Origin: Sporothrix humicola
Taxonomy: Eukaryota > Ascomycota > Sordariomycetes > Ophiostomatales > Ophiostomataceae
Reading direction: 5' to 3'
DNA: 64,000 nt
Assembly: GCA_021396245.1 (NCBI GenBank)
Contig: WNYE01000023.1
Coordinates: forward strand, 310,001-374,000
In this document: in pieces, positions 1 through 13,600 of the stretch
How positions within the stretch are numbered: the stretch's first letter is position 1
How the letters are laid out: every line of letters begins with the position of its first letter
Made by a program: the position numbers and the translations under genes
Notes under the pieces: generated by a model
Seen by the model: the letters and a program-made list of their open reading frames with translations, nothing else
The model's database searches: none
What the model was told of the DNA's origin: nothing

Positions 1-2062
1 GCTCCTGCCTCCTGCTGTCCTCTCTTCTGGCGTCTCTGCTCCCCCCGTTCCTACTGTCTCTGCCGCTTTTGCTGTTCCTGATACCCCCGGATCCTGGGCG
101 GCCCTCCAACTCGGTTCTCGTTGTGCACGCTTGGCGGTTTCCCCCTTTCTCGTGTTTTTAGGACATACCTTATTATGTCTCCTCATATCTTCTCTGCCTT
201 CACTTTGACCCTTGCTCTTCTGCACAACTTGTCCCCGCCTCTTCTTGCCATTTTCATTCTTTCTTCCTTTCTTTACTTCTTTCTTTTTCCCTGACCGGAC
301 ATGCACTGCTACCCTTGAACGGACTGCTCCCTTGCCTCCCATGTCCAGTTTGTGTGACGTCAGAAGAGGGGACAGAGGAGAATAATCAAAGCAGCAGAAA
401 GAGTCTGTAGCGTCCAAAATGTGTACTACCGTACTCATTAAACAGGTGTGTACGAGAAGGGGGAAAAGGGTAAAACGCAAAGACAGGGTCGACTTTTGTC
501 TTCAGGGCATGTTTTCGCTGCTCATCTGCCTCCACTCTCTAGTCTTTCTCTGAACGTTCTTTTCAATATCTTTTCAATAATCAGTATTTTGCATGCCCTT
601 CCCCATACTACTAGATCTCCTCCTGGTCAGCTTCTTTATCCCTTTATTTGTTCCCCCCCTTTCCTTTCAATTCCAACTCAGTATGCATCTTCGACGCCCC
701 TCGTCTTGTTTTACACACACACCACACACCCCATCTCGTCTCTTGTGCGTCGTTACCTCAAATGTATTCTCACGGCCGAGGGCTCTCCTTTGACGTGCTC
801 CATTCTACATTCTGCGTCCTGGTTTTGTCCAGTCAAGACTCGTTTCTCTTTCCTTCTTGTTTCGTTTTTGTTATTTTGTCTTTTTGTCTGTTTGTCTTTT
901 TGTCTTTTCTAATCGACACTTTTGTCCTATCTGCTTGCCCATTAATCGAAATGGGAGCGAGGTACCGTGTACCGGTCCCTCTTTTGAAATGAGAGTGGAT
1001 GCAACTGGCCGAGTTGTTCCAATGGCCAAACGGGAGATGTTGACTGTATTTTTGTGGAGAATTGATGTTGGAGAAGCACACACCGTATTGTTCGCTTTCC
1101 TTATGATGAAAACGGAAAAATTAAAAGAAATTCGCAACGGCACTGCAAAAAAAAAGATAGACTTACACTCCCCCTCCCCCGAAAAGAGAAAGTAAGAAAC
1201 AAAATACTCGGATACTGCACAACGTCTTGTGTGTCCAGGCCATTTCCCGTTGGTGTAACCACTCGCTCCCTGCAGTCCATTAAATCCTCTCTTAAGTTTC
1301 CTGATGCGTCTTCTCTGGCTCTGCACCTATCTTCTCTTTCCAAAAATGCAACATGCTTCTCCTTTCTGCAGCCACAATCTTGAACGAACGTTCCTGGCCG
1401 GTACTTTCTTTTCTTCGTCCTCACTTCTGCAGGTCCGCATCCCCATTGGCAATTCTCTGCATATATCCCTCCTATTCTCCCAGCCAAGTCTCCCAGTCAA
1501 GTTCCCAATCAACCCCTGCACGTAAATCCAGACCTCGGGATGCTGGCAAGCGAACCCTGACGTTGCACAATGAGCGACAAGAATCTCCTTTCCTTTTTGT
1601 CCATTTTGTCCTTTTGTGTTCACAGTGCGTGGCACAGACGAGAGCCAAATAATGCAGCCAAGAGTGGGCGAGCGTAAGAGGAGAGTGTGCAAGAAGAAAA
1701 CGAAGACGGGCGTTGTCCACCACTGCTCCTATTTTGTCGAAAAAAGGCGAGGACAAGATGAGGACAAGAATGGGAACTGAAAGGCGTCACAAAAAGCGTC
1801 AACACGCATCATCGAGACCATGTTTTTCTTGCCTGTCAACGAGCTTAATTCTGCTCTCTTATCCCTAAAAAATGAAAGAAAACACTGACGGGGCTGGCTC
1901 AATATAGATTCGCCCAAGGCTTGCCCAAGACTCACCCAAGACTTGCCCTGGTCATTTTGACGGCAGATGCAGACTCTCGGCACTCTCAATTTATGTTGGA
2001 TGTATCACGGTGCACCTGCGATCTATGTAAGTCCTGTCTACAACTGCCTGCCGTCGCACTTT

Positions 2063-2608
2063 GTACCTGTATCTTGCATTTCTGATTCTCTTAATTCGTC
2101 TTGGTCGTCTTGGTTATTTCGTTTTCGTTGCACCCTCCACTCTTTATGTCTCTTTCCCCTTTCCCTTATCCCACTTCAACTGTGTTATGCCCATATTTAT
2201 AGCTTCTTTGTTTCGCTGCACTGCTTCTCTGCAGAACTCCTGTAGCTCCCCTGGTACGCCCGTTTGGTTTTCTTTTCTGTCTCTGTATTTTCTGTGTCTT
2301 TCTCTGTGTCTTTCTCTGTGTCTTTCATTTACTCCTGCAGTCTCCTCTTTCTCTCCTCTGCTCCTCCCCTTTTCATTTCTTATTTCTCAGTTCTCTCTGT
2401 CCCTTTTCTTCTCTCCACTCGCTCTTTCCCTGTTTCTCCTCGTTTCTCTTTTCTTGATTTGCCTCTTTCCTGTTTTGCCTCCTTCGTTTGTTTACATTCG
2501 GAAGCCACGAATAGCATAAGGAAGGCAAGAACGATACCTCCACCCCCTTCCTTCCGTTTCCTTTATTTCCTTTATTTCCTTCCTCTCCCCCTCCTCTCCT
2601 TCCTCAAA
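2063..2608 (+). promoter_or_regulatory. Pyrimidine-rich promoter/leader of the MFS gene
   Basis: An almost unbroken C/T-rich stretch runs into the ATG at 2609. CT-rich tracts directly upstream of start codons are a known feature of many filamentous-fungal promoters and often surround the transcription start. No clear TATA box is visible. The role is inferred from position and composition only. Confidence 0.4.
2291..2326 (+). repeat. 12-nt tandem repeat, three perfect copies
   Basis: The unit TCTGTGTCTTTC occurs three times head to tail without mismatch (2291, 2303, 2315) inside the pyrimidine-rich leader of the MFS gene, about 280 bases before the start codon. Confidence 0.85.
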
Positions 2609-4652
2609 ATGCCGAGTATCCTGGGAAAGGAATCGGTGCGCCTGCCCTCGACCGACGACGAAGGCATCTGTTCCACATCGCCAACCGCCTCGACAACAAC
2701 CATGATCACAGCCGCCGCCTCGACATCTTCGGCATCCGCAGACCAGGCGCAACAGCACAATACCCAGCATAACTCGCAACACCCAAGTCACAACGAGAAA
2801 GACAACACGGTGACCGTCAGCGAGACGCAGGACTCGACGCAAATGCAGAACATTGAGCCCATGGAGATTGAGGCAGACGGCGAAAACGCAGCAGCAGCAC
2901 ATCGACAAGTCAAGGTGCCGGTGAGTCCACCCCCAGACGGCTGTATCTACACTGTCCACTAACTGTTGATTCTGCAAGCCAATGTCCAGTGCCCGGTTCA
3001 TGGCCCTTGTGGGCATGGCGTTTCTGTGGACAAGTGCCCAGATCCCCGTCTACTTCTGGGGCGGCATTCCGGCCATTGTCTATGGCGATCTCGGCGGCGT
3101 CGACCGCTGGGTCTGGCTCATCACGGCCAACCTGCTGGCCTCGGCCGCCATCTGTCCCTTTGTCGGTGCCCTCTCTGATCTGATCGGCCGTCGTTATGTT
3201 GCTCTTTTGGGCTGTGGATTTGTCGTCGCAGGCCAGCTCGTGTGCGCTTTTGCCCACAACATGAACTCGTTTATCGGCGGCATGGCCGTCTCCGGAATCG
3301 GCGCGGGCATCAACGAATTGACTGCCCTAGCCGGAACGGCCGAAATTGCTCCCACCAGCCAGCGTGGCAAGTACATTGGCTTCCTCATTCTTACGATCCT
3401 GCCCTTTTGCCCGGCCGTTCTCTGGGCCAACTTGATTGCCGCCAACGCGGGATGGCGCTTCGTCGGCGTCCTCACGGCCGTCTATGCCTTTGCGGGTCTG
3501 CTCGTCCTTGCCGTCTTTTACCACCCGCCGCCCCGTGCGAGCGTCAGCGGCTTCCGTTCCTGGCGCAGCGAGATCCTGCCGCGCATCGACATCATTGGCG
3601 GCATCCTGTCCATTGGCGGCATTGTCTTGTTGGTGGCTGGTCTGCTCTGGGGCGGCTACCAGTACGCGTGGTCGAGCGCCCATGTGCTGGCGCCTCTCAT
3701 CATTGGTGCTGTTCTGCTGGTTGCCTTTGCTTTCTGGCAGTCTCGCTTCGCACCCCATCCCATGGTTCCCCGTCGCCTTGTCGGCCTCCACCACGAAGGT
3801 GCTGCCGGTCCGCCGCCGCGCAAACGCACCATGTGGCTGGCTCTCATCATCACGTTTGTGTCTGGCGCCAACTTCTTCTCCGTTCTCATGCTGTGGCCCT
3901 CGCAGGCTTACAACATGTATGGCCACGATCCCATTGGCGTTGGCATGCGCGGTCTTCCCTTTGCCCTGTCTGTCCTTATCGGCTGCATCATTTCGCTCGC
4001 CATCCTCACTCGCTGGCGTGGCGGCAACCGCTGGCTGCTCTTTGGCGCCAGTGTCGTCATGACGGCCGGCTGCGGCTCGCTCGCTGCTGCCACACTTGAC
4101 AATCTGGCGGTCGTCTATGTCATTCTGGTGATTGCCGGTCTCGGCGTCGGCGGCATCGTTGTGCCTGCTTCTCTCGTTGCCATGGTTATCTGTCCCGAAG
4201 ATCTGATCGCCACCGCCACCGCCATCACTCTGGCCGTCCGCGTTGTCGGCGGTGCTGTCGGCTACTGTGTTTACTACAACGTCTTTGTGCACGAGCTGAT
4301 CCCCCGCCTTGAGGACGAGCTTATTGGCACTGTCCTCAAGGGCCTGCAAGCTGCCGCCGCTGCTTCTCCGACTGGGTCGACGGGCGTCACCAATGTCACT
4401 GCCCTCATCGGACAGGTCATTACCCTGACGGCTACATCCCAGACAGAAGCCATTGCCAACCTCGAGGGCATTGGCGGACCCAACTCGGCCCTCTATCACT
4501 CCATCATCACGGCTGGCCAGCAGGCCTATGCCGGTGCCTATCCTTTTGTGTACTATAGCAGCATCGGTTTCGGCGTTGTTTCTATGATTGCTAGTCTCTT
4601 CATGGATGACATTGGCAAGTACATGGACGATCACATTTCTGTCGTTATTTAG
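2609..4652 (+). CDS. Major facilitator superfamily exporter, TRI12 (fungal trichothecene efflux pump)-like
   Basis: Two exons, 2609-2920 and 2979-4652, joined in phase 0 across a 58-base intron (GTGAGT donor, CACTAAC branch site, CAAG acceptor), give 661 residues. Residues 1-105 are a polar Ser/Thr/Gln/Asn-rich cytoplasmic tail. From about residue 110 there are many hydrophobic segments. The MFS motif A reads GALSDLIGRRYVALL at about 167-181, followed by a GIGAGINELTALAGTAEI segment of the kind found in TRI12/siderophore-type fungal transporters. The length suits a 12-14 helix pump. The family exports toxins or siderophores by proton antiport at the plasma membrane; the substrate here is unknown. 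No biosynthetic genes lie next to it, so a secondary-metabolite cluster role is not supported. Family assignment is by recognition; transporter identity is secure, subfamily less so. Confidence 0.9.
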
Positions 4653-5770
4653 GTTGGAGGGGGATATGGGTTTAGTTGTTGTGTATCTCAAAAGATTTAA
4701 AGAGCTTTGGGTAAGTCGGTGTCGGTCGGTCGGTCGTCGTCGATCTCTTTTTGGATTGTCTTTTCGTGTATCTATGTCAGGAGGACTAAGAGGCGAGGAC
4801 AGGATCCTGTTTTTGTATTGGATTTTTGAACATTGAGCTTTGAGTCTCGAATGCTGTATTTCGAGTCCAAGTCCCTAATGAGCAAGAAATAGCTGCGCAT
4901 AATTAGTTAAAATAATCACCTTATAATGTTGACGAGTCGATTGTCGCTTTGCAGGTAGACAAACTTGCTACTTTTGGATGAGATTTCGTGACGGTAATGC
5001 GTCGATGTTTTGTTTAAAAGGTTTTTTATTCCCAAAGTTTCCTCCCAGCCATGTATCCCTTGGTCGTTTAATGCTTTAATATATCCAAAATAAACCAAAT
5101 AATCAAGACAGCAAAGAGCAAAGTCCGTCCCAAAATGTATCCCGCTAAAAAAGTAAACAAAATAGACAATTTCAAGGCCAACCTAAAAAGGGGCCCAACA
5201 AAAGATGGTGTGTTTTAAAAAGAAAAGAAAAGAAAGCAATGTAAAGCGCCAAATAATGAGCGTAAAGGTGTATGCCAAACCGAGCCTGCTTGAAACCTCT
5301 GCCGTCGAAAAAAAAAGGAGACGTCGGAGGTCACAAGGCGATGATAAAAATACAACCCCGGCCGTGTCCGTTCGTATCAGGTGGGTAAGTGACAAAGGAA
5401 AGTGATAGATTCGAGTTTCAAGAAGACGGACAATTTGAGTGACATCTTGAATTCCCATCGAAGAAGACAAAACAGTGAAAGAGAGTGGTCGTGTAGCCGG
5501 GTGGCTTTGCGAAGAGAGAAAGCATAGAGCAGAGAGCAGCATTGATCAGCAAAGATGGAGCTGCAGAGAGGTGTTTTGTCGTTGTTGTTTTGGTAAACGT
5601 CGGAAAGACGGAGGGTATCAAGGTGAGATAGGAAAATAGGAAACAGGAGAGTTAAAACGTATAAAATAAAATAAAAATGGATAAATGGGTAAAGGGGGAT
5701 CGACATGGATCGGAAACAATCTTGAAAATGAGAAGAAAAAAGAAAAAAAAAGAAAAACGAGGCCTCAAAA
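4653..5770. other. Convergent 3' intergenic region
   Basis: This lies between the stop of the MFS gene (+) and the stop of the large disordered protein (-). It contains AT-rich sequence at 4,850-5,200 and A-rich runs at 5,215-5,240 and 5,730-5,760, consistent with two facing 3' UTRs. I see no gene. Confidence 0.6.
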
Positions 5771-8700
5771 CTACCCCCAGATTGGCACGCCGCGGTAGGC
5801 TGGTGAGTTGTAGCTGTGCAGAATACGGTAAGGCGCTTGCGGGCCAGGTACAGGGCCGTGGCGGGAGCCCATACTCCGGTTGCGATGGTGAGATCCACGT
5901 GCAACGTTGGGCGGCGGGCGCGCGTACTGCTGGTAGTAGTAGTCCCATGCCTGCTGTTGCTGGAGCTGGTAAATGTCGCTGTGCCCACTGCTGGCGCTTC
6001 CGCTCCGGCGGTGACCGCCACCAAATGGATCCATGATTTGGCCAGTGTACCCGTTGGACATCCGCGGCGGGTTGTGCCGAGGCTGGGTTTGCTGGGATGG
6101 CATTGCGTACTTGCCGCCATCCCACGACTGGCTGGGACCGCTGCTGTAGCCATTGAAGCTGGCGCGGTGCCGAATGACGCGAGGCTGACCGCCGTCCTGA
6201 CTGCCGCCGCCTCCGTGCGGCATATGCATCTTCCCTCCGGCAGCCATAAATGCCGCCTGAGTATCGTTGCCTGAGAGAGACCGACGTGGACCGTGTGGGT
6301 AGTCGAGGGATCCGCGGCGTTGAAGAGTCGTGTGGCTGGACTGGGCTTCGGCATCCATCGGTGGAGGCGATGCAACATGGACGCCGGCAATGTGGCTGGC
6401 ATCGTTGTGGTCCACGGTCGAGTTTGAAGCCAAGTTGGTGGTCGACTGGTAGTACTGGGCATTGGCCATGTTGTAGAGGCTGTCTTGGCTGCTTTGACGC
6501 GAGGCACGGCGACTGCCAGCCTCACTGGGCGGCGTTGATTGAGACCGCAATGGAGGCGGAACACGAAGCATGGAGGGACGGATTTGCTGCATCCGGGCAC
6601 TCACAGGCGGAGAGGCAGCTGCAAGTGACTCGGGCGTCATGGCCCTTCTCTGCTGCTCCATGGCCTCAGCAAAGAGTGGGCTAGGGAGGCTGGGAGAAAT
6701 TGGCATTGGCTGACTGCTGTTGAATGCTGTCGAGAAGGCAGAGATTGGCATTTTTGGGCGGTCCGAGGTTGATGGGCGAGACATGGAGATTCTGGGGAAC
6801 GTAATCTTCATGCTCAGCGAGCGCTCGAGCTGGGCAGTCAGACTCATTGTCCGACTGATAATTGATGAAGACCGAGAGGGCGTGCGGTGGAGGTGGTTTG
6901 TGCTGGAGGGTGCCTCGTCATACAATGTGTTGCCCATTCCCTGGTCAACGGCAGCATCGTCGTCAGATGAGTGTTCGGGTGTAGGCGTCTGCCGTTCTCC
7001 ATCCTTTCCCCAGCGGAGCCAGGAACGTCTCGCTCGTTTTGCTCGAGTGTCCTCAGAGGGCTCTGGAGTGCTCGTATTGGTTGAAATATACTCGGGCGCA
7101 TTCTCTGCCTGGGCAAGGTCATCCTCCTCGAACTCATCCGTAAAGTCAACAGCCATCGACAGCCGCGATTTGCGCTTGGAGACAGCTTTGAGAGGCATAA
7201 CAGCAGCGGCAGCAGCTGCAGAGACAAGGGACGACGGGGCCTGGAAGGTGTTTCTGCGAGGCAGCCCGCGAGAAGATTCGCGAGATACGTCGTCCTTGGC
7301 CTTGGAGTGAAGGTCGCTGCTGCTGCGTGTTTCGAGGCTGCCTACACTGAAAATGGTCTTGAGCGTGTCTCTGCTCATCTGGGTCTTCAGAGCTAGTCGC
7401 TTCGTGGTCATTGGGAACGGGCCGGTGTGTTCGCGCAGCTTGTCGTTCACATTGCTGGGAACAGCCGGGATATCGGCCGTCTCATCGTTTTCAATGTGGG
7501 TCACATGCACAGCCGGAGGACCCTTGTTGGCCGGGGCGACATTGGGCGAGACATTGGCAAAGCTGAGGAACCGGAGAAGCTTGCTGGGACGCTGCGTTCC
7601 ACTGCCAATACTGTGGGCCGAGACTGAGCCATTGGACCGGACGCTGGCTGGCGTCAATGGTACCGGGCTAGTTACGGGCGATGGCTGGCTGTCAGAGCGT
7701 GGTGCGGTGGCACGAACGTTGTCAAGAGGTGAGGGAACCGCGTGGCGTTTCTTAGCTGGTCCCATTGATGATTCCGATGTAGCAGGAGTCGATGTGTCCG
7801 TCATTGAAACGCTCACAGGCGACAGGGGCAGTGCGTCTCTAGACATGTTTTCAGGGGACGAGGTCTGGGAGATGGGCGGCGGAGGCGGCAAAGGGGCATC
7901 ACGGCGGGGTGGAGGAGGACGTGCAGCGTTTGGCGGCAGTGGTTTTCTTTTGATCTGCATCATGGTGGCCGGGGAGATCGAGCGGAACGCCATGTCGGGG
8001 GTGTTGATAGTTGGGCTCGGTAGTTGAAGCTCGTCAATGACAAATGACTGTCTTTCCGAGGCCGGGGCACTTGTGTCTTTCTCAGATGAAAGACGGTTGG
8101 CTGCCTTGGCGCCGGAGCTCATGAGCTTGGACGCAGCCTGCTTGAATGACCGAAGAGATACGTTGGAGCTGTAGCCCGAGTCGGCCTTGCTAAGCGGCTT
8201 GTGCGAGGACTCAGAAGTCGGGCTCGACACAAATCCACTATCCGAACGACTGACGCTTTGTATGCTGTGGGCACTCTTCCGGGCAGCCAGGATTCCGGCC
8301 TTGCCACGCTTGGGCGACGCCTTTGCGTTTGGATCGAGGCGCACATCGAGGATTTCTGGATCGGCATAGCCTGATGTGCTGTGGTCGTCCTCTTCAAAAA
8401 GCAAGTCCTCTACTGCAGTCGCCTTGGACGTTGTTTGCAGAGCAGCAGGGGCAGGAAGAATTTGTTGCTGTGGTTGTGGTTGCGGCCGTGATCGCGGTTG
8501 CAAAGCCAGGGGCTCGACCGCAGGGACCTGGATAGTGTCTTCAAATGAGAACGAGCTAAACTCAAAGTCGGCAAACAAATCCTGGGACAACTCAAGCTGT
8601 GGGAGGTCGGTAGGAGATCCTACAGGCTCACGGGCTGGAAGTTCATGGAAGACCTCGGGTTTTGCCACGATTCCCGCAAAGAGCTCTACCGGGGGCTGAA

Positions 8701-10694
8701 AGAGGGCAGGCGACAACGGGCTGATTTGACGACTACCGTCAATTAACTCGACTGCTGCTGGAACGGAATTGGTATTGGCGGTTTCAGTGTCAATGTTTGC
8801 CGAAAGGGCAGCCAAAGCTCGTGTTCTCTCGTCGGCATCGACCGTCGGACTGCGGGCCGACTCTTCTCTGGCAGCCTTTTCCTTCCTTGCCCTCCTGGTC
8901 TCAGGCGAGGACATGGGGCTTTCAGCGCCGTTCGTGATACGTAGGGAGCCCAGTTTGAAAGTTCCAATTGTGTTGTACTCGCCATCGGGGGGAGTTGAGA
9001 CGCGAGCTGTCGTTCCGACGGTATTGTCGGCGCCCAGTTCAGTTCTTTGAAGCTCTGGTGGCGGCATCGACATGACACGGCTGCCTGTAGACTCAAAGGA
9101 TGTTCGTCGTGAGAGACTAGGTGTCGTGGCCGGATGGCTGTGGCGAAATGCAGGCCGCATGGACGCTCCACCGGCACTGGTAAAACTGCTGGTGCTGTTG
9201 CGGCGTGTGGCCACGCCAGGGACTTGGACGATGGAGGTTCTTCGTACAGGGGCATAGAGAGAAAGGTCAGAGTTGGCCCTGGTCAGTGTCGGGCTTTCAG
9301 GACGGACAGGGTGTGAGCTCTTCCAGGTGACTTCAGACACCATCGAGAAGCGGCTCTCTGATGCTACCGAAGCCTGCTCGAGTCTGTTGTCGAGCGGGTT
9401 GTCGTCGACCAAATGGAGTAGCCGCTTGGCTGCGTATGATGACATGTCGTAGTTCCAGGAGGTACGAGAACCGGCCTGTGGTGGCCAACTGTGTGGGTTA
9501 GAATAATGGACTGGGAAGGTCGGATAAAGTAAAAAAAGAAAAAGGGGAAGAGAGAGGGAAAAAAAAAAAGACAACTCACTTCTCGGAAAGAGGTCCACCA
9601 TAGTACTGGCCCAAGACCTGGTCGTACGTCATGGGGCCGATGTCCCACGTATTCCCGTCGCCAGTGCCGCGGTACACTGAGCCAATGCTGTTTCGCCGTT
9701 GGTAGTTGTGGAAATTGTGGTAGTCGCGGTCGTCGAGTTGGTTGCGGTCGAGGCTAGGCCGCTGTGAAGACCGTGACCGAAAGAACGAAGACCGTCGTCT
9801 TGATCGTTCCTTTTGTTTTTGTTGCTTCTTGAGCTGTCGAAGCTGCTGCCGTCCTCGTTCGAGGAGCTCGTTTTCGAGCCTTTCGGCTTCAATGTCCGCC
9901 TCGTCGTCGCCGTCGAGCTCAGTGTCGATGACAGCTTGGTCGTACAGGCCAAACTCGTAGCTGGTGTACCGCCGCAGCTCCCGTTCACGGTCTCGTCTTA
10001 GTTTCTGAGCCTCTCTTTGCAGTTGCTGGAACTGGAGCTGATTCTGGCGTTGGCGAAGTTCAAACTCGAGCTGGCGGGCTTGTTGCTCTTGCAGGAGCTC
10101 GAGGTCGAGGCTGGGCGATGGATATATGGTCGATACTGGCGGCTGCCAAGCAACAGGATCCCGCTGGCCGGTGACGGCCACGACAGCTTCTTCAAAGGTA
10201 AATACGGACGGGCTCTGAGCTCCCGATGTACCTGATAATGAGCCTGGGAGGAGAGGTGGTGGCGGAAGAGGAAGAGACCGTGATTTGGATGAGGAGCGGC
10301 GGCGATGGGTGGCAAAGGAGGATGAAGTGGGCGTATTGGGTGAGGAAGAGAAGGAAGAGGTGACGAGTTGAGCTATGCCAGAAGTTGAAAAGCGTCTCGA
10401 GCCAGAGCCGGTGCCCTTCACATCAACATCCGGGCTCTTTAACAGGCCAGCTGTCGAACGGATCCGGGGCTTGGACAGTTTTTGAGCAGAAGCAGAAGAA
10501 GAGGCAGCAGCAGAGGCAGAAGCAGAAGCGGAAAGAGAGGTAGAGGCGGAGGCGTGGGAGTAATGAGAGTAATGGGAGAGACGAGAGGCGTGGGTTGAGA
10601 GAGGAGGGATAGGTGGAAGAGGACGGTCTGCATGCGATGGCGGTGGGACAAAAAGAGACTCCCCATAGGCCTCGGATGATGGCTGGTTCCCCAT
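5771..10694 (-). CDS. Large Ser/Pro-rich, mostly disordered protein with a myristoylation-type N-terminus
   Basis: Exons 10694-9580 and 9488-5771 join in phase across a 91-base intron (GTGAGT donor, CACACAG acceptor), giving 1,610 residues; the downstream ATG-opened frame starts inside the intron. The N-terminus is MGNQPSS, matching the consensus for N-myristoylation (Gly2, Ser6). Residues about 195-300 are Gln/Glu/Arg/Leu-rich and heptad-like, suggesting a coiled coil, followed by an Arg/Ser-rich basic patch. The stretch around the splice junction (TWDIGPMTYDQVLGQYYGG, then NWPPQAGSRTSWNYDMSSYA) looks the most globular. The rest is low complexity, with many Ser-Pro sites and polyproline runs near residues 550-600 of the kind bound by SH3 or WW domains. 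The C-terminus is Tyr/Gln-rich and ends YRGVPIWG. I do not recognise a catalytic domain. A membrane-tethered scaffold is an inference, not an observation. Confidence 0.85.
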
Positions 10695-13600
10695 CTCGGC
10701 TTTGTTGGCAAAAGAGACAAGCAGGAATGGGAACCCTTTTGAGATTAAACGACGGCTAGGCGATCACAAGGCATGAGAGGCGAGGTTCGAGGGAGAATCC
10801 GTGATCGAGGCGCAGACAGACAGGCAAACGGGCAGAGGAGAGGGCGTGAAAGCAGTGTGAGAAAGTGTTAGGAATCGTAAAATGTTGGTTCTCCCGTCCG
10901 GTAGTGGATGCTGGACAAGAACGACGGTTCAGGTTGACTATGCGGATATTGAAACTTCCATGCCTTCAAACCGAACCGCAGGTCTGCGTACAGAGACGCC
11001 CTAGGCCGGCGAAGCAGCTACACAGGCAAGAGGCGGCTTCATGTAAACAGCAGGTGTGGGGTGGGTGGCTGAGATAGGAAGAGAGAAAGAGAAAGAGATT
11101 CAGGAAGAGAGACGGGGGTGAGAGGGACACCAAGAGGCCGAGGAGAGGCGTGTGTAGATCGTTTCTGGAGGTTGTATATGCTTCAATGCAGCAATAAAGA
11201 CATTGGTTAAGGTCGACAGGAAGATTGACGGCGAACCGGATGGGAGGAAAAGCTGGAAGCGACCCGTATATAAAGCAAGTTGACGAATGGCGATGGGAGA
11301 CGTTTGAGCTCGAGCACAGATACTAAGATGTAGTTGTGGACGCCGGTGGGCGTAATCAGAGAAGCAAGAAACGTCGTTGACGCGGAGGCACAAACACCGA
11401 TGCCCAGGAGCAATATGAGACGAAAATCCAAGTAACAAGGAGAAACAAGACGTGGCGAAGAAACGAAGAGAGAAAGAGAGAGCGAGTCGGAAGGGGTTCC
11501 CGGGTGAGTAGAAAGGCGATGCTTCTTTTTGCTGTTACTGGGCGAGGCCAGGAGCTTTTCGAACAGCCCTTTCACACATTGAAGTGGGAAAAGGATAAAA
11601 AGAAGCAGAAGATCGAGTTTGTGAGAGAAGAGACGAAAGAAGGGGGTGTGAGGAAAGAAAAAAGGAAACGGAATCTAGAGAATAAGGAAACAGGCCCGGT
11701 GTCGATCAAGAGTGCTGGCTGAAGTCGAGGTGGGGAGAGAAGCAAAAACGGAGACCTGGGGGTGTGTACGACATGTGCCAATAGAGACAACGGCAAGACG
11801 GAAAAGAAAAGGAACAAGAAGAAAGAAAGAAAAGAAAAAGAAGCACAAGCAGGTCAGAGGTTAGCGGGCCCGTCAAAGAGACCCAAGGGTATTCCATGGC
11901 GGTTGCTAGACAGGCATTTGTGGCTACTGTGCAGATATTCTGTACAAAGAACAGAAGGGCAGACTGCAAAGAGAAAAGATGCAGAAATGGAAACAGGATC
12001 GTAAACCCAGACCCAGACCGTTGAAGAAGAGTGGATTGGAAACGGAAAAGGCAAAGCGAACAGACCTGAGCAAGACCCAAATCTCAAATGCAAAAAGAGA
12101 AGAAAGCGAGAGGCACGACCCTGTCAGCACTTACCGAGAACGCACACCTAGGGCCACAGCAAGGTTATTTGCCCATGGATTGACTGGGCACAGTTGCAGC
12201 GAAGGAGGCCAGGAAGAACAGAGAGGATTGACAGAGCTCGACGTCCAAAAGCGGACGTGGGCGGCTATTGCATGCACGGATGAACAAAAGAGGCCGGTTG
12301 GGGGCCCGGTCTTGCATCTCGTTGTGCTGCATGTCGTTGTATTCTTTGCCATTGCACCATGGTCTGCTTTCAAAGAGGTTGCAGTTGCGATGTGATTCCC
12401 CTCTTCTCATGCGGCCTGTTTGCCGGCCAGCCAAGCTGGCCTGCATCCTGACTCTTGCGTCCTCTATCCTCTCTTTTCCTGCTCTTCTGTCGTCTATTCT
12501 CTCTCTCGTCTGCATCGCTGTTCATTTCGACTTCGAGCTGGCCTTTCCGCCTCGATGTGCTTGACCCCTTGTCGTATAGCTTAGGCACGCTAGATGAGAG
12601 CCGGACAGCCATTGATTGACTGTGGCCCGTCGTGGACGCGGCGCGTGAGATTCGTAGCAAAAAAAGAGGGGGTGCGGGTGCGGCCTTGGCCACTATGCCT
12701 GGAAGGGCGACAGCTTATTGACTACCCCTGCCAGTTTGGTACGGGTGGGTGGTGGTGAGAGTTGACGGTGGAAGTTTGTTGAGGTTTGTTGGTTGGCTGA
12801 GGATGGATGCTGGTTTTTCCTCTTTGTTTTTGCCTTTTTTTTACCTCCTGTATGCATGGGGAAGGCGGCTCTGTACGTTCCTTCCCCTACCAATATGGAG
12901 GGATTCATTGCAGCGTAAAAAGGAAGGGACGCAGGGGGGTTTGATTGATGGTGCGAGGCAAGAGCCACACCCCCTGTCGCGCTTTCCCGATCTGCTGAAA
13001 TGCAATGCAGTTTCATTTTAAGGCGGTCAGAGGACAACTCCGTATGCTGCATGGAGAAGGAAGGAAGAACGGAATTGCCCTTGGAAGAGTTGTAACTTGT
13101 ATCTTGCTACGTACTTACATCTTGTTGTATCTGTCCTCCGTTCCTGCAAGATATGTGTATCTCAAGGCATGCATGATTAGGAAGGAGCAGACGCTGCACG
13201 GTGCACAAGGTGAGGAAAGAACGAATGATAACTCGTTCCTAATACAGAAATTACGTAGCGCCGTTTTGAAAGACGAAAGTCACGGCCAATACTTGTCGAC
13301 AGCGCCTCGCCAGCTATCGTAAACTCGAAAAATGCCGAAAAAGAAGACTCGACGATTGCCAAAAGCAAAAGAAGCGGCGGAACAGGTGGCCCAGACCGCC
13401 AGGACGTGTTTCAGACATTCAAGCGGCGGCCGCCAACTGTTGGCCATATTTTTAGGCAGTGGCTCTGTGGAGGAAGGAGCGAACGAGAGCGGAGAAAACT
13501 GGACAGCCAAGCTGAGAAAAAGCAAGGCCAGGAAGACGAAAAAAATATAACAAAAGGCCTTCCCATAGAAAGACATAGGACGTGGCAAAAGATCAGGTGA

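Larger units (their letters stand above)
1..2608. other. Intergenic region and 5' leader of the MFS gene
   Basis: No gene can be supported here. The sequence is dominated by C/T tracts on the + strand, and the open frames found are low-complexity Ser/Phe/Leu translations of these tracts, with no domain-like segments. The last 500-550 bases are strongly pyrimidine-rich, as is common in front of fungal genes. The left window edge may hold UTR or promoter of a neighbouring gene that is not visible. Confidence 0.6.

Noticed and set aside
2609..4652. Idea that the TRI12-like pump marks a secondary-metabolite cluster
   Set aside because: No polyketide synthase, NRPS, terpene cyclase, P450 or pathway regulator is found within the window.
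3327..4691. 454-codon open frame antisense to the MFS gene
   Set aside because: It mirrors the third-position C/G bias of the sense gene and has no domain signal; its translation is charged and random.
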